A DNA stretch of 64,000 bases from a virus. Of this stretch, positions 13,688 through 20,821 are shown in pieces (the first letter of the stretch is position 1; each line of letters begins with the position of its first letter). Location: positions 62,001 through 126,000 of the IMG/VR virus record IMGVR_UViG_3300020182_002648; one strand, given 5' to 3'. The translations under genes and the position numbers were made by a program. Below the pieces are notes generated by a model, which had not been told where the DNA came from, made no database searches, and saw nothing but the letters and a program-made list of their open reading frames with translations.

Positions 13688-14076
13688 TAGCTGGATCTTA
13701 GCAGATCCTTATACTTGTTGTACCAATAACTGCTATTGTCTCTGAGAGACTCATTGGCTTTTCGTACATATTCGAGTGTGTCTTGAGCATGCTGAGATAT
13801 ATTATCAACAACAGGACTATGCTCACCTTTCTCTCTCAAGCGATTATAAGCATCTAACATGTCGGTAACCATATTGATTGTCACATCAATGTATGGACAA
13901 GTGTTAGGTGGAAAGCCAGGAGCGTTATGTTTGGCTCTCATCCTGATTGACTCAACCTCTTTACGTTTGAGTTTACCGGTGGTCTTTTTAAGTTGTTTTT
14001 TGATTCTATTCTTAGTTATCATAGGTTCTGTTGTTATGTTGATTGTGTATGGTCCTGCAGGGTATGGAGCACTCAT
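13687..14076 (-). CDS. Hypothetical basic protein, 129 aa
   Basis: ATG overlaps the TGA of the 31-aa membrane ORF. Central Lys/Arg-rich stretch (KNRIKKQLKKTTGKLKRKEVESIRMRAK cut here: residues 22-50) and a helical C-terminus. Possible nucleic-acid binding. It directly precedes denV, so a repair role is possible but unproven. Confidence 0.6.
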   Translation of the reverse strand: MSAPYPAGPYTINITTEPMITKNRIKKQLKKTTGKLKRKEVESIRMRAKHNAPGFPPNTCPYIDVTINMVTDMLDAYNRLREKGEHSPVVDNISQHAQDTLEYVRKANESLRDNSSYWYNKYKDLLRSS

Positions 14077-14168
14077 GAGTTTATGATGATCAGAGTGGCT
14101 ATCAATGTGCCGGTCAGGATGACGTAAGCGGTGATTTGTAGTATAAATTTGCTGTTAAGCTTCTGCAT
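14073..14168 (-). CDS. 31-aa membrane peptide
   Basis: ATG overlaps the end of the 37-aa ORF; its TGA overlaps the next ATG. Residues 9-29 are hydrophobic. Single-span peptide. Confidence 0.45.
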   Translation of the reverse strand: MQKLNSKFILQITAYVILTGTLIATLIIINS

Positions 14169-14268
14169 ATCGTAAGTTGATGCGATGCTTTTGTTTGCGA
14201 TCAATTTCTTTTAATCGGTTGCGGTGAGGCCGGCTCTTTGTAAAAAGTATTTTTTGTCTGATTTTCAT
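14155..14268 (-). CDS. 37-aa very basic peptide
   Basis: ATG behind promoter and CAA-type leader. About 14 of 37 residues are Lys/Arg/His. Possible nucleic-acid-binding peptide, no family recognised. First gene of the denV transcript. Confidence 0.5.
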   Translation of the reverse strand: MKIRQKILFTKSRPHRNRLKEIDRKQKHRINLRYAEA

Positions 14269-14292
14269 AATATGTATTGTTGTTATATATTA

Positions 14293-14321
14293 ATTATAGT
14301 CGATCATGCGCGGAAGTGCAA
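14293..14321 (-). promoter_or_regulatory. Sigma70-like promoter of the denV operon
   Basis: TTGCAC, 17 nt, TATAAT. It drives 14268 down to 12958, including denV and the AbrB-like gene. Confidence 0.85.
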
Positions 14322-14347
14322 CTTCTGAGGTAATCTTTGGGTGCGCG

Positions 14348-14355
14348 ACTAAATA
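14348..14355 (+). promoter_or_regulatory. T4-late-like promoter box
   Basis: ACTAAATA, 5 nt, ATG at 14361. Confidence 0.6.
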
Positions 14356-14360
14356 ATTAT

Positions 14361-14693
14361 ATGAAGAAGGAATATAAACCAAAGCCATTTACTCAAGATC
14401 TAGCGCAAGAAACATTCAAACATATGTACGCTGAGCTTGATGATAAGAGAACCCTATGCAATGTGATTAAACAAGCATTCAGATGCGTACAAGAGGACAG
14501 TTACAACCTCAAAGCTGCTCAGGAGTTGATGTTGGAGGCTTTGTGGATGGGCAAGAGAATGCATGCTAAACTATATTCTGAATCACAAGTAGAATTTAAC
14601 GAGGAGTTAGTTGATCATAGTGACGATCATGAATTTATTATCGATTGGAATAACATGGATGGTCGTAATGTCGCTAACGGTAATTGGGATTGA
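14361..14693 (+). CDS. Hypothetical protein, 110 aa, plus strand
   Basis: ATG at 14361 chosen because the late box sits 5 nt upstream; a TTG 24 nt earlier is unlikely. Helical, with a repeated-helix feel (IKQAFRCVQEDSYNLKAAQELMLEAL). One of few plus-strand genes in the left half. Confidence 0.6.
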   Translation: MKKEYKPKPFTQDLAQETFKHMYAELDDKRTLCNVIKQAFRCVQEDSYNLKAAQELMLEALWMGKRMHAKLYSESQVEFNEELVDHSDDHEFIIDWNNMDGRNVANGNWD

Positions 14694-14890
14694 AATTTAC
14701 AGCTATAATCTCTCCTCGTGAGATGATACTAGATCATCTGTACAATGAGTTGGATAAATCTATGATTGGTTATCTTGTCAATGGTAATCCTGTTCAGAGA
14801 AGATTCACATTATTAAATATAGCGAACTATACATACATGAAAATGTCTGAGAGTGACCGTGAGGCATTGCTTGACACGATCATGTATTAA
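14690..14890 (+). CDS. Hypothetical protein, about 66 aa
   Basis: Likely TTG start overlapping the upstream TGA (ATTGA), so coupled; ATG at 14723 is the alternative. Helical (MILDHLYNELDKSMIGYLVNG). Ends just before the convergent minus-strand gene at 14899. Confidence 0.45.
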   Translation: MKFTAIISPREMILDHLYNELDKSMIGYLVNGNPVQRRFTLLNIANYTYMKMSESDREALLDTIMY

Positions 14891-14898
14891 CCTCAAAG

Positions 14899-15090
14899 TC
14901 AATTGTTGTTCCATGTGGTCACCTTCAAGGGTAATGATATTGCTGCAAAGTTGACTTGACATTGATCAAGTTGGTTCAATTTGTCTCGATTTTTGTTGAG
15001 ATAAGTTATCATTGTGCTCTTCGATTTGAAATTGATACATTCCTTTTTTCCAGAGTTCTTGAGAGTTATGTTGTACTGAAACTTCTTCAC
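14899..15090 (-). CDS. Hypothetical basic protein, 63 aa
   Basis: GTG start 2 nt after the upstream stop. Lys/Asn-rich, probably a small alpha/beta protein. Convergent with the plus-strand genes. Confidence 0.45.
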   Translation of the reverse strand: MKKFQYNITLKNSGKKECINFKSKSTMITYLNKNRDKLNQLDQCQVNFAAISLPLKVTTWNNN

Positions 15091-15092
15091 TC

Positions 15093-15227
15093 TTAGTTGG
15101 TGGAGTTGTCTGAAGAATTAGATAAAACGTGCCAGGTGCTCGGATCAAAGATAAAGAATGTAGAGCTAGCGTGTGCAGTTGCTGCTGTGATGAGTAATAT
15201 TGCTGTGATTGTGATTATTTTTTTCAT
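15093..15227 (-). CDS. Small secreted/periplasmic protein, 44 aa
   Basis: Classic signal peptide MKKIITITAILLITAATAHA with an AHA cleavage site, leaving about 24 residues (SSTFFIFDPSTWHVLSNSS). It follows a small lipoprotein gene. Probably exported to the periplasm. Function unknown. Confidence 0.55.
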   Translation of the reverse strand: MKKIITITAILLITAATAHASSTFFIFDPSTWHVLSNSSDNSTN

Positions 15228-15246
15228 GTTAGTGGTGTTAGTGTTA

Positions 15247-15384
15247 TTAGTAAATTTTTTCAGCGTCGCAGAGGTAACATGGCCCGTGACCTTTCTCTGG
15301 ACAAGAATGTGTCACGTTGACATATTCATTTGATTTGCAACTGATTGCGGTGAGAGTCAATATCAATGTCAGTACGAGTTTCAT
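15247..15384 (-). CDS. Small lipoprotein, 45 aa, Cys-rich
   Basis: Start at 15384 (MKLVLTLILTLTAISCK); longer frames overlap the upstream gene. Lipobox LTAISC puts the lipidated Cys at 16. The mature part has four... more Cys (CPEKG, CYLC). A spanin-like (Rz1) role is conceivable but it lacks the usual Pro-rich body. Confidence 0.5.
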   Translation of the reverse strand: MKLVLTLILTLTAISCKSNEYVNVTHSCPEKGHGPCYLCDAEKIY

Positions 15385-15388
15385 GTTA

Positions 15389-15916
15389 TTAAACGTAAGA
15401 TTCTTCGTCACATTCATCTTCATATGAATCATAATCATCCTCGCAACATTCGCCAGTTGGAATAGCGATCAAAGGACCATCACCGCTGAAATGCATGTCA
15501 CCTTCCGATGTAACAAGTTTACCATTACAGATATCAGCCGGTAAAACATGACCTAAACTTGGATTGGTTCCGCTATCAGAATCTTTACGCCACTCATTGA
15601 CCAACGTCATAGGAATAGCTGCTAGCATCCCGGCGTCAACACCCAAACTAGCGACTGTGTTGCCATCAACCTCCAAGCTGTAACTACCATCACCGAAAGC
15701 TGTGCTCCAGCAATACCATCCGATTCCAGTAGCTTCATCATGAACCTCTCCGATGTAGTGATGACCTGGTTCTGCTTTCTTCTCGTAAGCGAACATTGTG
15801 TCACAAAAATGACTCCATTGATCATCCGGCACAACATAGCATGGATCACCGAACCATACTCCATCCTTGTGATCTTTAAAGTCTAAGTTGTTATCTTGTA
15901 ATTTTTTGTATTCCAT
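15389..15916 (-). CDS. Hypothetical phage protein, 175 aa, GDPCYV type
   Basis: N-terminal WFGDPCYVVPDDQWSHFC and central AFGDGSYSLEVDG recall phage proteins of unknown function with a GDPCYVxPD signature. Acidic C-terminus (CCEDDYDSYEDECDEESYV). Own promoter with CAA-type leader. No activity assigned. Confidence 0.6.
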   Translation of the reverse strand: MEYKKLQDNNLDFKDHKDGVWFGDPCYVVPDDQWSHFCDTMFAYEKKAEPGHHYIGEVHDEATGIGWYCWSTAFGDGSYSLEVDGNTVASLGVDAGMLAAIPMTLVNEWRKDSDSGTNPSLGHVLPADICNGKLVTSEGDMHFSGDGPLIAIPTGECCEDDYDSYEDECDEESYV

Positions 15917-15952
15917 ATCGTGTCTAGTGTTGTTAATCTTTGTTATACCTTA

Positions 15953-15981
15953 ATTATAAGGTATTTCGCTAAGAAGCGCAA
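15953..15981 (-). promoter_or_regulatory. Sigma70-like promoter
   Basis: TTGCGC, 17 nt, TATAAT upstream of the 175-aa gene. Confidence 0.85.
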
Positions 15982-16254
15982 CTACGAAAAATGTAACCGA
16001 CCAGGTTTGCCATCTGTATATACAGCCATCAGAGTCTCAGTTGATACTCTAATTGTGTCGCTGAGATGATCAATAAACTCCACATCAGGTGCATCTTCAC
16101 CAGTCCCGAGCGGGTCCTTCTCGCATTCATGCTCCAGTATCTGTATCAGTTCGTTCAGCATGACGTTATGATCCTCTATCAACTTGAGTGCCTTGTTATA
16201 AGCTCCGCTGATATTGCTGTGTCTTCTCAATCTGTTTATATCCCCTATGTCCAT
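15982..16254 (-). CDS. Hypothetical protein, 90 aa
   Basis: ATG 3 nt after the stop of the 53-aa gene. Helical. No family recognised. Confidence 0.6.
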   Translation of the reverse strand: MDIGDINRLRRHSNISGAYNKALKLIEDHNVMLNELIQILEHECEKDPLGTGEDAPDVEFIDHLSDTIRVSTETLMAVYTDGKPGRLHFS

Positions 16255-16257
16255 TTT

Positions 16258-16419
16258 CTATTCCTCCTGTGATTTAATATATGTCTGTAAGGAGTCAATC
16301 AGAGCCTCTCTTGGTTCTAATTCTCCTGAACTGTCTGTTACTTCGTATGCAGCCTCGTTGTGCATCACTATCAAATATCCGTTTTCTAATATAGTGTTTA
16401 CTATCTCTTGATCTGTCAT
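16258..16419 (-). CDS. Hypothetical protein, 53 aa, MTDQ family
   Basis: ATG 6 nt after TATAAT, leaderless. Starts MTDQEIVNTI, echoing the 79-aa product at 17427-17666 (MTDQQIVEAI), so the two may be distant paralogues. Confidence 0.6.
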   Translation of the reverse strand: MTDQEIVNTILENGYLIVMHNEAAYEVTDSSGELEPREALIDSLQTYIKSQEE

Positions 16420-16425
16420 GATATA

Positions 16426-16454
16426 ATTATATGATCTAAACCTCGTTAGTGCAA
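16426..16454 (-). promoter_or_regulatory. Sigma70-like promoter, leaderless
   Basis: TTGCAC, 17 nt, TATAAT, 6 nt, ATG of the 53-aa gene. It overlaps the end of the upstream gene. Confidence 0.88.
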
Positions 16455-16654
16455 CTCATGAGTCTTGTCCACATCGTCTCATATTCACTCTCATCCTTGT
16501 ATCCGTTCTGTTCTAAACTTGCCAACCATTCACTCCGCCAGGTGTCCTCTTGGTCTTCATCGCGAAGCATTTGCAATTCACGATGATATCTCTCACGTAA
16601 TATGTCTGGGTTGTTGGCCAGATAATCATCCACTTGTTGTGTCGAACTATACAT
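16436..16654 (-). CDS. Hypothetical acidic protein, 72 aa
   Basis: ATG overlaps the upstream stop by 8 nt. Helical, with Trp and many Glu/Asp/Arg. No family recognised. Confidence 0.6.
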   Translation of the reverse strand: MYSSTQQVDDYLANNPDILRERYHRELQMLRDEDQEDTWRSEWLASLEQNGYKDESEYETMWTRLMSCTNEV

Positions 16655-16862
16655 CGTCGCCTTTCTTCACAAACTCACAATTGTTATACTCCATCCACAT
16701 GCGTTCATGTCTGACTCTGTTCATGTCGATAATTCCAATCAATATGTTCATCAGTTGATCTTCAGTTGCTGGTGTGGGAGAGTCTCCAATCTTGTACAGT
16801 AACGTTTCTAAATCTTCAGTTGTGGTACACATACCAGTCATAGCATCTTCTAATTTTGTCAT
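16647..16862 (-). CDS. Hypothetical protein, 71 aa
   Basis: ATG at 16862, 7 nt after TATAAT; a longer frame would run through the promoter. Helical, Met-rich. No family recognised. Confidence 0.6.
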   Translation of the reverse strand: MTKLEDAMTGMCTTTEDLETLLYKIGDSPTPATEDQLMNILIGIIDMNRVRHERMWMEYNNCEFVKKGDDV

Positions 16863-16869
16863 ACTTATT

Positions 16870-16898
16870 ATTATAAGGGGGTTATTATATTCAGGCAA
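16870..16898 (-). promoter_or_regulatory. Sigma70-like promoter, leaderless
   Basis: TTGCCT, 17 nt, TATAAT, 7 nt, ATG of the 71-aa gene. Confidence 0.85.
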
Positions 16899-17166
16899 CT
16901 CCGAAATGGTCACATAAATCCGTGAAGTATTTCAGTTCGTATTGAACGCGGTCATCTGCTGATTTGTTTTTCAGATGGAATATCAAGCTGCACATTTGAT
17001 CACTCACTTCACTCATGAGCTCTATACTAGCAACGTCTCCTAGCTCTCCAGTGGCTAATATAGTGATCCATGCATCAGAGGAGAACCATTTGTCAAGTAG
17101 ATCATTGGCTAGATGACAGTTCTCATCATCTCTCCATTCATCCTCTTGATCATAACAATCGTCCAT
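16891..17166 (-). CDS. Hypothetical acidic protein, 91 aa
   Basis: ATG abuts the stop of the 87-aa gene. Very acidic N-terminus (MDDCYDQEDEWRDDENC), helical remainder. Ends FGVA, the VA codons forming the next -35. Confidence 0.6.
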   Translation of the reverse strand: MDDCYDQEDEWRDDENCHLANDLLDKWFSSDAWITILATGELGDVASIELMSEVSDQMCSLIFHLKNKSADDRVQYELKYFTDLCDHFGVA

Positions 17167-17430
17167 TTAAAATGACATGTCTGTATCAGTTTCATCATAA
17201 TGACCCTTGCGTATGAGCAATTTCATGTCTCTTATTGTTTTCATTTGAATCTGAAACATGATATCCTGGTCATATCTAGGCCATCCTTCACTCTCAGCAA
17301 CCGTTTGCTTGTGTTCTAGGTCTACTAACTTCTTGTTTAACAACTCATGAGCATGCAATGTGCCGGCTGTGAAGCCTCTATCATAACCCTTGCTCTCAGC
17401 TATCTCTCTAATCATCTCCTCATGCATCAC
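17167..17430 (-). CDS. Hypothetical protein, 87 aa
   Basis: ATG overlaps the upstream stop by 4 nt. Helical, coiled-coil-like (HELLNKKLVDLEHKQTVAE). No family recognised. Confidence 0.6.
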   Translation of the reverse strand: MMHEEMIREIAESKGYDRGFTAGTLHAHELLNKKLVDLEHKQTVAESEGWPRYDQDIMFQIQMKTIRDMKLLIRKGHYDETDTDMSF

Positions 17431-17666
17431 AAATCTTCTTTCATTTTCTTGGCTGTTTCAGCTGATTTGATATCTTGTTCAAGTTCATGACCAGTTACCA
17501 TGTCATCAACATTAACATTCATTATCTTGCTAGCGTGATCTAGCACAGTACATACATGATTGAAGTACATCGAATCCATACCAACATCACCGTGAAGTTG
17601 AGGAAAAGCCTTTACAAATTGTTCCTTGCGAGTTGTGATAGCTTCTACTATCTGTTGATCTGTCAT
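17427..17666 (-). CDS. Hypothetical protein, 79 aa, MTDQ family
   Basis: ATG at 17666 preferred; GTG at 17675 is possible. Starts MTDQQIVEAITT like the 53-aa protein at 16258-16419. Helical. Confidence 0.6.
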   Translation of the reverse strand: MTDQQIVEAITTRKEQFVKAFPQLHGDVGMDSMYFNHVCTVLDHASKIMNVNVDDMVTGHELEQDIKSAETAKKMKEDL

Positions 17667-17671
17667 GAGTG

Positions 17672-17830
17672 TCACGCGTCTTGTTGATAGTATATACCCT
17701 CAAAACACACCAATTGTCTGCAGGGTTCACGTTCTGCTGGCTTGGCTCCTGGCATGCCAACAAAATCACGATCATAAGCAACTGCAGTGCCTACCTCTAC
17801 TGGTTGATCGTTGTGTTCATATCGAAACTG
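17672..17830 (-). pseudogene. Duplicated 3' remnant of the 69-aa gene
   Basis: Second, promoter-distal copy of the 148-bp duplication. It encodes QFRYEHNDQPVEVGTAVAYD through GIYYQQDA but is shifted by one base relative to the intact copy (148 = 49 codons + 1) and has no start. It probably holds the original C-terminus (GIYYQQDA). Confidence 0.7.
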
Positions 17831-17978
17831 GTTGATAGTATATACCCTCAAAGCATACCAACTGTCTGCAGGGTTCACGTTCTGCTGGCTTGGCTCCTGG
17901 CATGCCAGCAAAATCACGATCATAAGCAACTGCAGTGCCTACCTCTACTGGTTGATCGTTGTGTTCATATCGAAACTG
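17683..17978. repeat. Out-of-frame tandem duplication, 148-bp period
   Basis: 17683-17830 and 17831-17978 are near-identical with about four substitutions (for example CCAACAAAATC versus CCAGCAAAATC). Older than the perfect duplication at 4239-4478. Confidence 0.95.
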
Positions 17979-18026
17979 TTCAGCTTCTTCGAATGTGTCT
18001 ACTGTGTAGATATCTTTGTAATTCAT
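17817..18026 (-). CDS. Hypothetical protein, 69 aa
   Basis: ATG start. DTFEEAEQFRYEHNDQPVEVGTAVAYDRDF then GAKPAEREPCRQLVCFEGIYY. The last four residues (PVSI) come from the duplication junction, so the tail differs from the ancestral one. No family recognised. Confidence 0.6.
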   Translation of the reverse strand: MNYKDIYTVDTFEEAEQFRYEHNDQPVEVGTAVAYDRDFAGMPGAKPAEREPCRQLVCFEGIYYQPVSI

Positions 18027-18039
18027 AATTATTGATTGA

Positions 18040-18234
18040 TTAATTTTCCCTTGTCCATAAATTATATACTATTGATGATATTGATGCAACTAATATTATA
18101 ACACTCAAGTAAAACATAGGATCATCCCATGGTATTGGTGCCATTGACAGGTCAAATATAGAGAGGTCTTTGGTGCTGTTACTCTCTATCATGTTTTCAT
18201 CTCTGATTAACACAGCTAACTCTAGATCACCCAT
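18040..18234 (-). CDS. Membrane protein, 64 aa, C-terminal anchor
   Basis: ATG at 18234 overlaps the upstream TGA (typical here); a longer frame is less likely. Soluble N-terminus then a span at about 42-60 (MFYLSVIILVASISSIVYNLW). Unknown role. Confidence 0.55.
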   Translation of the reverse strand: MGDLELAVLIRDENMIESNSTKDLSIFDLSMAPIPWDDPMFYLSVIILVASISSIVYNLWTREN

Positions 18235-18430
18235 CCTCGTACTTAAATTTGATCCATCGTTGCTCAGCTGCATGTTGTTCGTTTGTACATCTGATCATGG
18301 TGTTTGTGAATTTCAATGCTCGCTGAATATCATGGCGATTAGGCAATTGATCGAATGACAGTCTGTGATCTGCTCTTTCAAGTACAGCTTGAATAGAGCT
18401 CAAGAATTCGATTTTTGAGTCGTGAGTCAT
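18227..18430 (-). CDS. Hypothetical protein, 67 aa
   Basis: ATG at 18430 directly after the upstream stop. Helical (MTHDSKIEFLSSIQAVLERADHRL), basic. No family recognised. Confidence 0.55.
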   Translation of the reverse strand: MTHDSKIEFLSSIQAVLERADHRLSFDQLPNRHDIQRALKFTNTMIRCTNEQHAAEQRWIKFKYEDG

Positions 18431-18431
18431 A

Positions 18432-18656
18432 TTAAACGTGCGCTGTGTTCTTACCACCGGCTTTCTTAACTGCACTACGTCCAAACCTTCCCGGTTGATA
18501 ACCTTTCCAGTTACTGTAAGCTGCTGCATCCATAACTTGAATACTACCAGCATCCTTCTGGTCATATATCATCACGCCTCTGTACGGTACAACCTCTGGC
18601 TTGAACTTGGGAGGTAACTTTCCTAATATGTCGTTAATTGTGTCTTGTGTGCTCAT
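18432..18656 (-). CDS. Hypothetical basic protein, 74 aa
   Basis: ATG 6 nt after TATAAT, leaderless. C-terminal YSNWKGYQPGRFGRSAVKKAGGKN is Gly/Lys-rich, like nucleic-acid-contacting tails. No family recognised. Confidence 0.6.
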   Translation of the reverse strand: MSTQDTINDILGKLPPKFKPEVVPYRGVMIYDQKDAGSIQVMDAAAYSNWKGYQPGRFGRSAVKKAGGKNTAHV

Positions 18657-18662
18657 GATATG

Positions 18663-18691
18663 ATTATAACATATCGAGCATTATCAGGCAA
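18663..18691 (-). promoter_or_regulatory. Sigma70-like promoter, leaderless
   Basis: TTGCCT, 17 nt, TATAAT, 6 nt, ATG of the 74-aa gene. Confidence 0.88.
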
Positions 18692-19792
18692 CTATTTGCT
18701 CTTACCGAACTGAATTATTCTTTTCTCACCAGGTATCACCTCAGTACGTTTGTACACATCTGGGTCTCCATCACGTACTGGAACGATCTTGGTCTTTGGT
18801 TTTGGAGTTTCTACTATCATCTTAGGTTTCACAACAGGCTTGGATTTTAACACCAACATGTTGTAGCCTATGATCAGACATATAGCTAATGGATCAAACA
18901 CAATAACTATAACAAATATAAACCATTTAACAGCCGTGTCTATAGGAACACCAAATGACTCAGAGATGAATTTGAAGCTACCTATGTCTGTCTGACTGAT
19001 ATCAGATTTGTATTGAATGATCTGATTGTCGTTCTCTTTGATCTGATTGTATAAATTGTCAATGTCTGATGATATATCTTTGTTGTTTGTGTTGTTGTCA
19101 GAGAGAGAATCCACCTTGGTTATAAATGTATCATATTCCTTTGTGACTCTCTCAGCGATAACTGCTAATTCTTTTGCGATGATCGTTCTTTCAGACTGTT
19201 GTTGTGACTTCAACTCTTCAACCTTTTTCTTTTTGCTACTGAACAACCCACCTGGCTTTGATTGTAATGCATCTAGCTCTTCATCTAGTGTCACTAGCTT
19301 GTTGTTTAACTGTGCATTACGTGTGTTGCTCTGTGTTACAAAGTCATCGTATATCTTTTTATATGTGTCCCTAGAATCAGTGTCTGCTAGCTTGTCTGAC
19401 TTGGTGCTGGTTTGTAACCTTTCGATCTGATCACGTGCGTTGACTGTTTGTGATTCAAGTGACACAATCTTGGTACTGTAATGTTCGATCTTAGTCTTTG
19501 TGTCTTGATAAGCGTCTGACAAGAACCCAAATATACCTAACGATGTGATGAATATCAACAAGCCACATGCTAACGTTAAATATGTCTTGTACAAGAACCT
19601 CATCACATGCCACTGCCGATACAGAAGACTCACAGCAAATAGCTTTCCTATCTCCAGACTGCTTGCCATGATAACAACAGGTAGAAAGCTACCAGCAAAC
19701 AACAATCCAATACCTTTCACGGAAAAATATGCAGCACATCCTGCTATGAAAATACTAACGCAGAATAAAAGAAAGGGGAATAACTTGTTCAT
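18692..19792 (-). CDS. Multi-span membrane protein with central coiled coil, 366 aa
   Basis: Start at ATG 19792, 5 nt after late box GATAAATA. Three hydrophobic segments near the N-terminus (about 4-22, 29-50, 65-90), a long heptad-rich coiled coil (about 100-265), and another segment at about 285-312, then a basic Pro/Lys tail. The layout (FSVKGIGLLFAGSFLPVVIMASSLEIGKLFAVSLLY in parts) resembles a conserved membrane protein of marine T4-like phages. Late expression suggests a virion-associated or lysis/assembly role. Function unknown. Confidence 0.65.
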   Translation of the reverse strand: MNKLFPFLLFCVSIFIAGCAAYFSVKGIGLLFAGSFLPVVIMASSLEIGKLFAVSLLYRQWHVMRFLYKTYLTLACGLLIFITSLGIFGFLSDAYQDTKTKIEHYSTKIVSLESQTVNARDQIERLQTSTKSDKLADTDSRDTYKKIYDDFVTQSNTRNAQLNNKLVTLDEELDALQSKPGGLFSSKKKKVEELKSQQQSERTIIAKELAVIAERVTKEYDTFITKVDSLSDNNTNNKDISSDIDNLYNQIKENDNQIIQYKSDISQTDIGSFKFISESFGVPIDTAVKWFIFVIVIVFDPLAICLIIGYNMLVLKSKPVVKPKMIVETPKPKTKIVPVRDGDPDVYKRTEVIPGEKRIIQFGKSK

Positions 19793-19796
19793 ATGA

Positions 19797-19988
19797 TTAT
19801 TTATCCTCGCGGATGATCTTTTGCTTGTACTTTGTAATAAGCGCACTCAAACAATTGATAGCTAATTGTGTGTTTTTCTCTCTGAGATGTTCAACTGGAT
19901 ATGCTTCCTCTAGCTCCATTATTTTCTCAGACAATATGATGATCTTGGCTAGCATTATGTCGTTATGTTGTGCTACCTCATCATCCAT
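19797..19988 (-). CDS. Hypothetical protein, 63 aa
   Basis: Late box 5 nt before ATG. Helical, two amphipathic helices. Its 3' end contains the next late promoter. Confidence 0.6.
   Translation of the reverse strand: MDDEVAQHNDIMLAKIIILSEKIMELEEAYPVEHLREKNTQLAINCLSALITKYKQKIIREDK
19798..19805 (-). promoter_or_regulatory. T4-late-like promoter box
   Basis: GATAAATA, 5 nt, ATG of the 366-aa membrane protein. Confidence 0.75.
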
Positions 19989-19993
19989 ACAAT

Positions 19994-20001
19994 TATTTAT
20001 T
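19994..20001 (-). promoter_or_regulatory. T4-late-like promoter box
   Basis: AATAAATA, 5 nt, ATG of the 63-aa gene. Confidence 0.75.
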
Positions 20002-20004
20002 GTA

Positions 20005-20175
20005 TCATAACTTGATATATCTCAAAGTGGTACGGTTCATGGCTAACGCTTTATTCAATGTATGTGCTTCATGCTCTGATAACATCATGATCGGTGACCT
20101 GTACAGTTTATTCGCTGGTTTGCTCCAATCGATCTGCATGTATTTATTGAGAGTTGTATTGTATACTTCTTGCAT
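20005..20175 (-). CDS. Hypothetical protein, 56 aa
   Basis: ATG at 20175, 6 nt after TATAAT. MQEVYNTTLNKYMQIDWSK, then HEAHTLNKALAMNR. First gene after the structured RNA. No family recognised. Confidence 0.6.
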   Translation of the reverse strand: MQEVYNTTLNKYMQIDWSKPANKLYRSPIMMLSEHEAHTLNKALAMNRTTLRYIKL

Positions 20176-20181
20176 GATATA

Positions 20182-20210
20182 ATTATAGTATACACCCGCT
20201 CGGATGTCCA
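20182..20210 (-). promoter_or_regulatory. Sigma70-like promoter, leaderless
   Basis: TGGACA, 17 nt, TATAAT, 6 nt, ATG of the 56-aa gene. It differs from the TTGCxC type in its -35 and starts right after the RNA's terminator. Confidence 0.75.
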
Positions 20211-20296
20211 CAAAAAAACATCAGTTGATGTGTAACACGACGTGGATATAATTAGTAATTGGGTCCCGCGGGTTGTGACATACAACTGATGTTTTT
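20211..20296 (-). terminator. Long terminator hairpin of the structured RNA
   Basis: AAAACATCAGTTG (20215-20227) pairs perfectly with 20283-20295. On the minus strand the 3' arm is followed by seven T. The 55-nt interior contains CCCGCGGG and AATTACTAATT palindromic stretches. Confidence 0.75.
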
Positions 20297-20786
20297 AAGG
20301 TGAGGGGGCGCCCGCTACGCAGTTACCACCCTATAAAATGGTTGGGGAGAGGCTACTCTTCAGCCTTCTCTCAACACGTCTCTAGTTACCGCCAGAATGT
20401 CTCTGCAACTTGATGGCCGATTAAGCCGCTCGCAATCACTTGATCGTTGAGCCTCTACTACAGAGATCTTGTTCGCACTACGCTCCTAGATTCGTTGTTA
20501 TGCGACTAAGGAAGGCCTTGAATTTTACTTCTCACCTCCAGGAGACATACCTATAGTTTAAGTATAGGGGTTGGCAGACGTGTACCACATGGCGAGTTGT
20601 TAGCTCGATAGACTTTCCTTGGTCTAGCCTCAATCACTTGATCGTTGACCCCTTGCCGCAGCAAGGACATGTGTGCCAGTGTCGCTAAGGTAGCGACTTC
20701 TACTGGCGTCCCACCATGACGACCGTCGAAGTCATGGTATTAAAATTTAAATGTAAAAGAACGATTTGCCGACTCATCGGCGGTAT
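20211..20786 (-). ncRNA. Large structured noncoding RNA, about 575 nt
   Basis: No ORF of useful size, GC clearly above the flanks, own promoter (20793-20821) and terminator. Minus-strand hairpins, in order: GCCGA/UCGGC near the 5' end; ACCAUGAC/GUCAUGGU; nested GCCAGU/ACUGGC with GUCGCUA/UAGCGAC; CCUUGC/GCAAGG; UAGAC/GUC UA around CAAGGAAA; CGAG/CUCG; CCUAUA/UAUAGG; GAGAG-GGCU/AGCC-UCUC. The 18-nt sequence TCAACGATCAAGTGATTG occurs twice (20433-20450 and 20631-20648). No RNase P, tmRNA, 6S or group I/II core seen. Size and setting resemble giant ornate phage RNAs (ROOL about 580 nt, GOLLD), but no class can be assigned by eye. Confidence 0.8.
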
Positions 20787-20792
20787 ATTTAT

Positions 20793-20821
20793 ATTATAGT
20801 GACTATCGCCACTGTAGGCAA
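20793..20821 (-). promoter_or_regulatory. Sigma70-like promoter of the structured RNA
   Basis: TTGCCT, 17 nt, TATAAT. An exact T4-late box TATAAATA (20786-20793) overlaps the -10, so the RNA could be made both early and late. Confidence 0.88.

Noticed and set aside
17683-17978. Possible CRISPR or insertion element
   Set aside because: Two 148-bp copies with no inverted ends, transposase or spacers.
20211-20786. RNase P RNA, tmRNA or group I/II intron
   Set aside because: GGAAAGTC occurs once but without the other RNase P core elements. No tRNA-like end, no tag frame, no intron P/Q/R/S or domain V.
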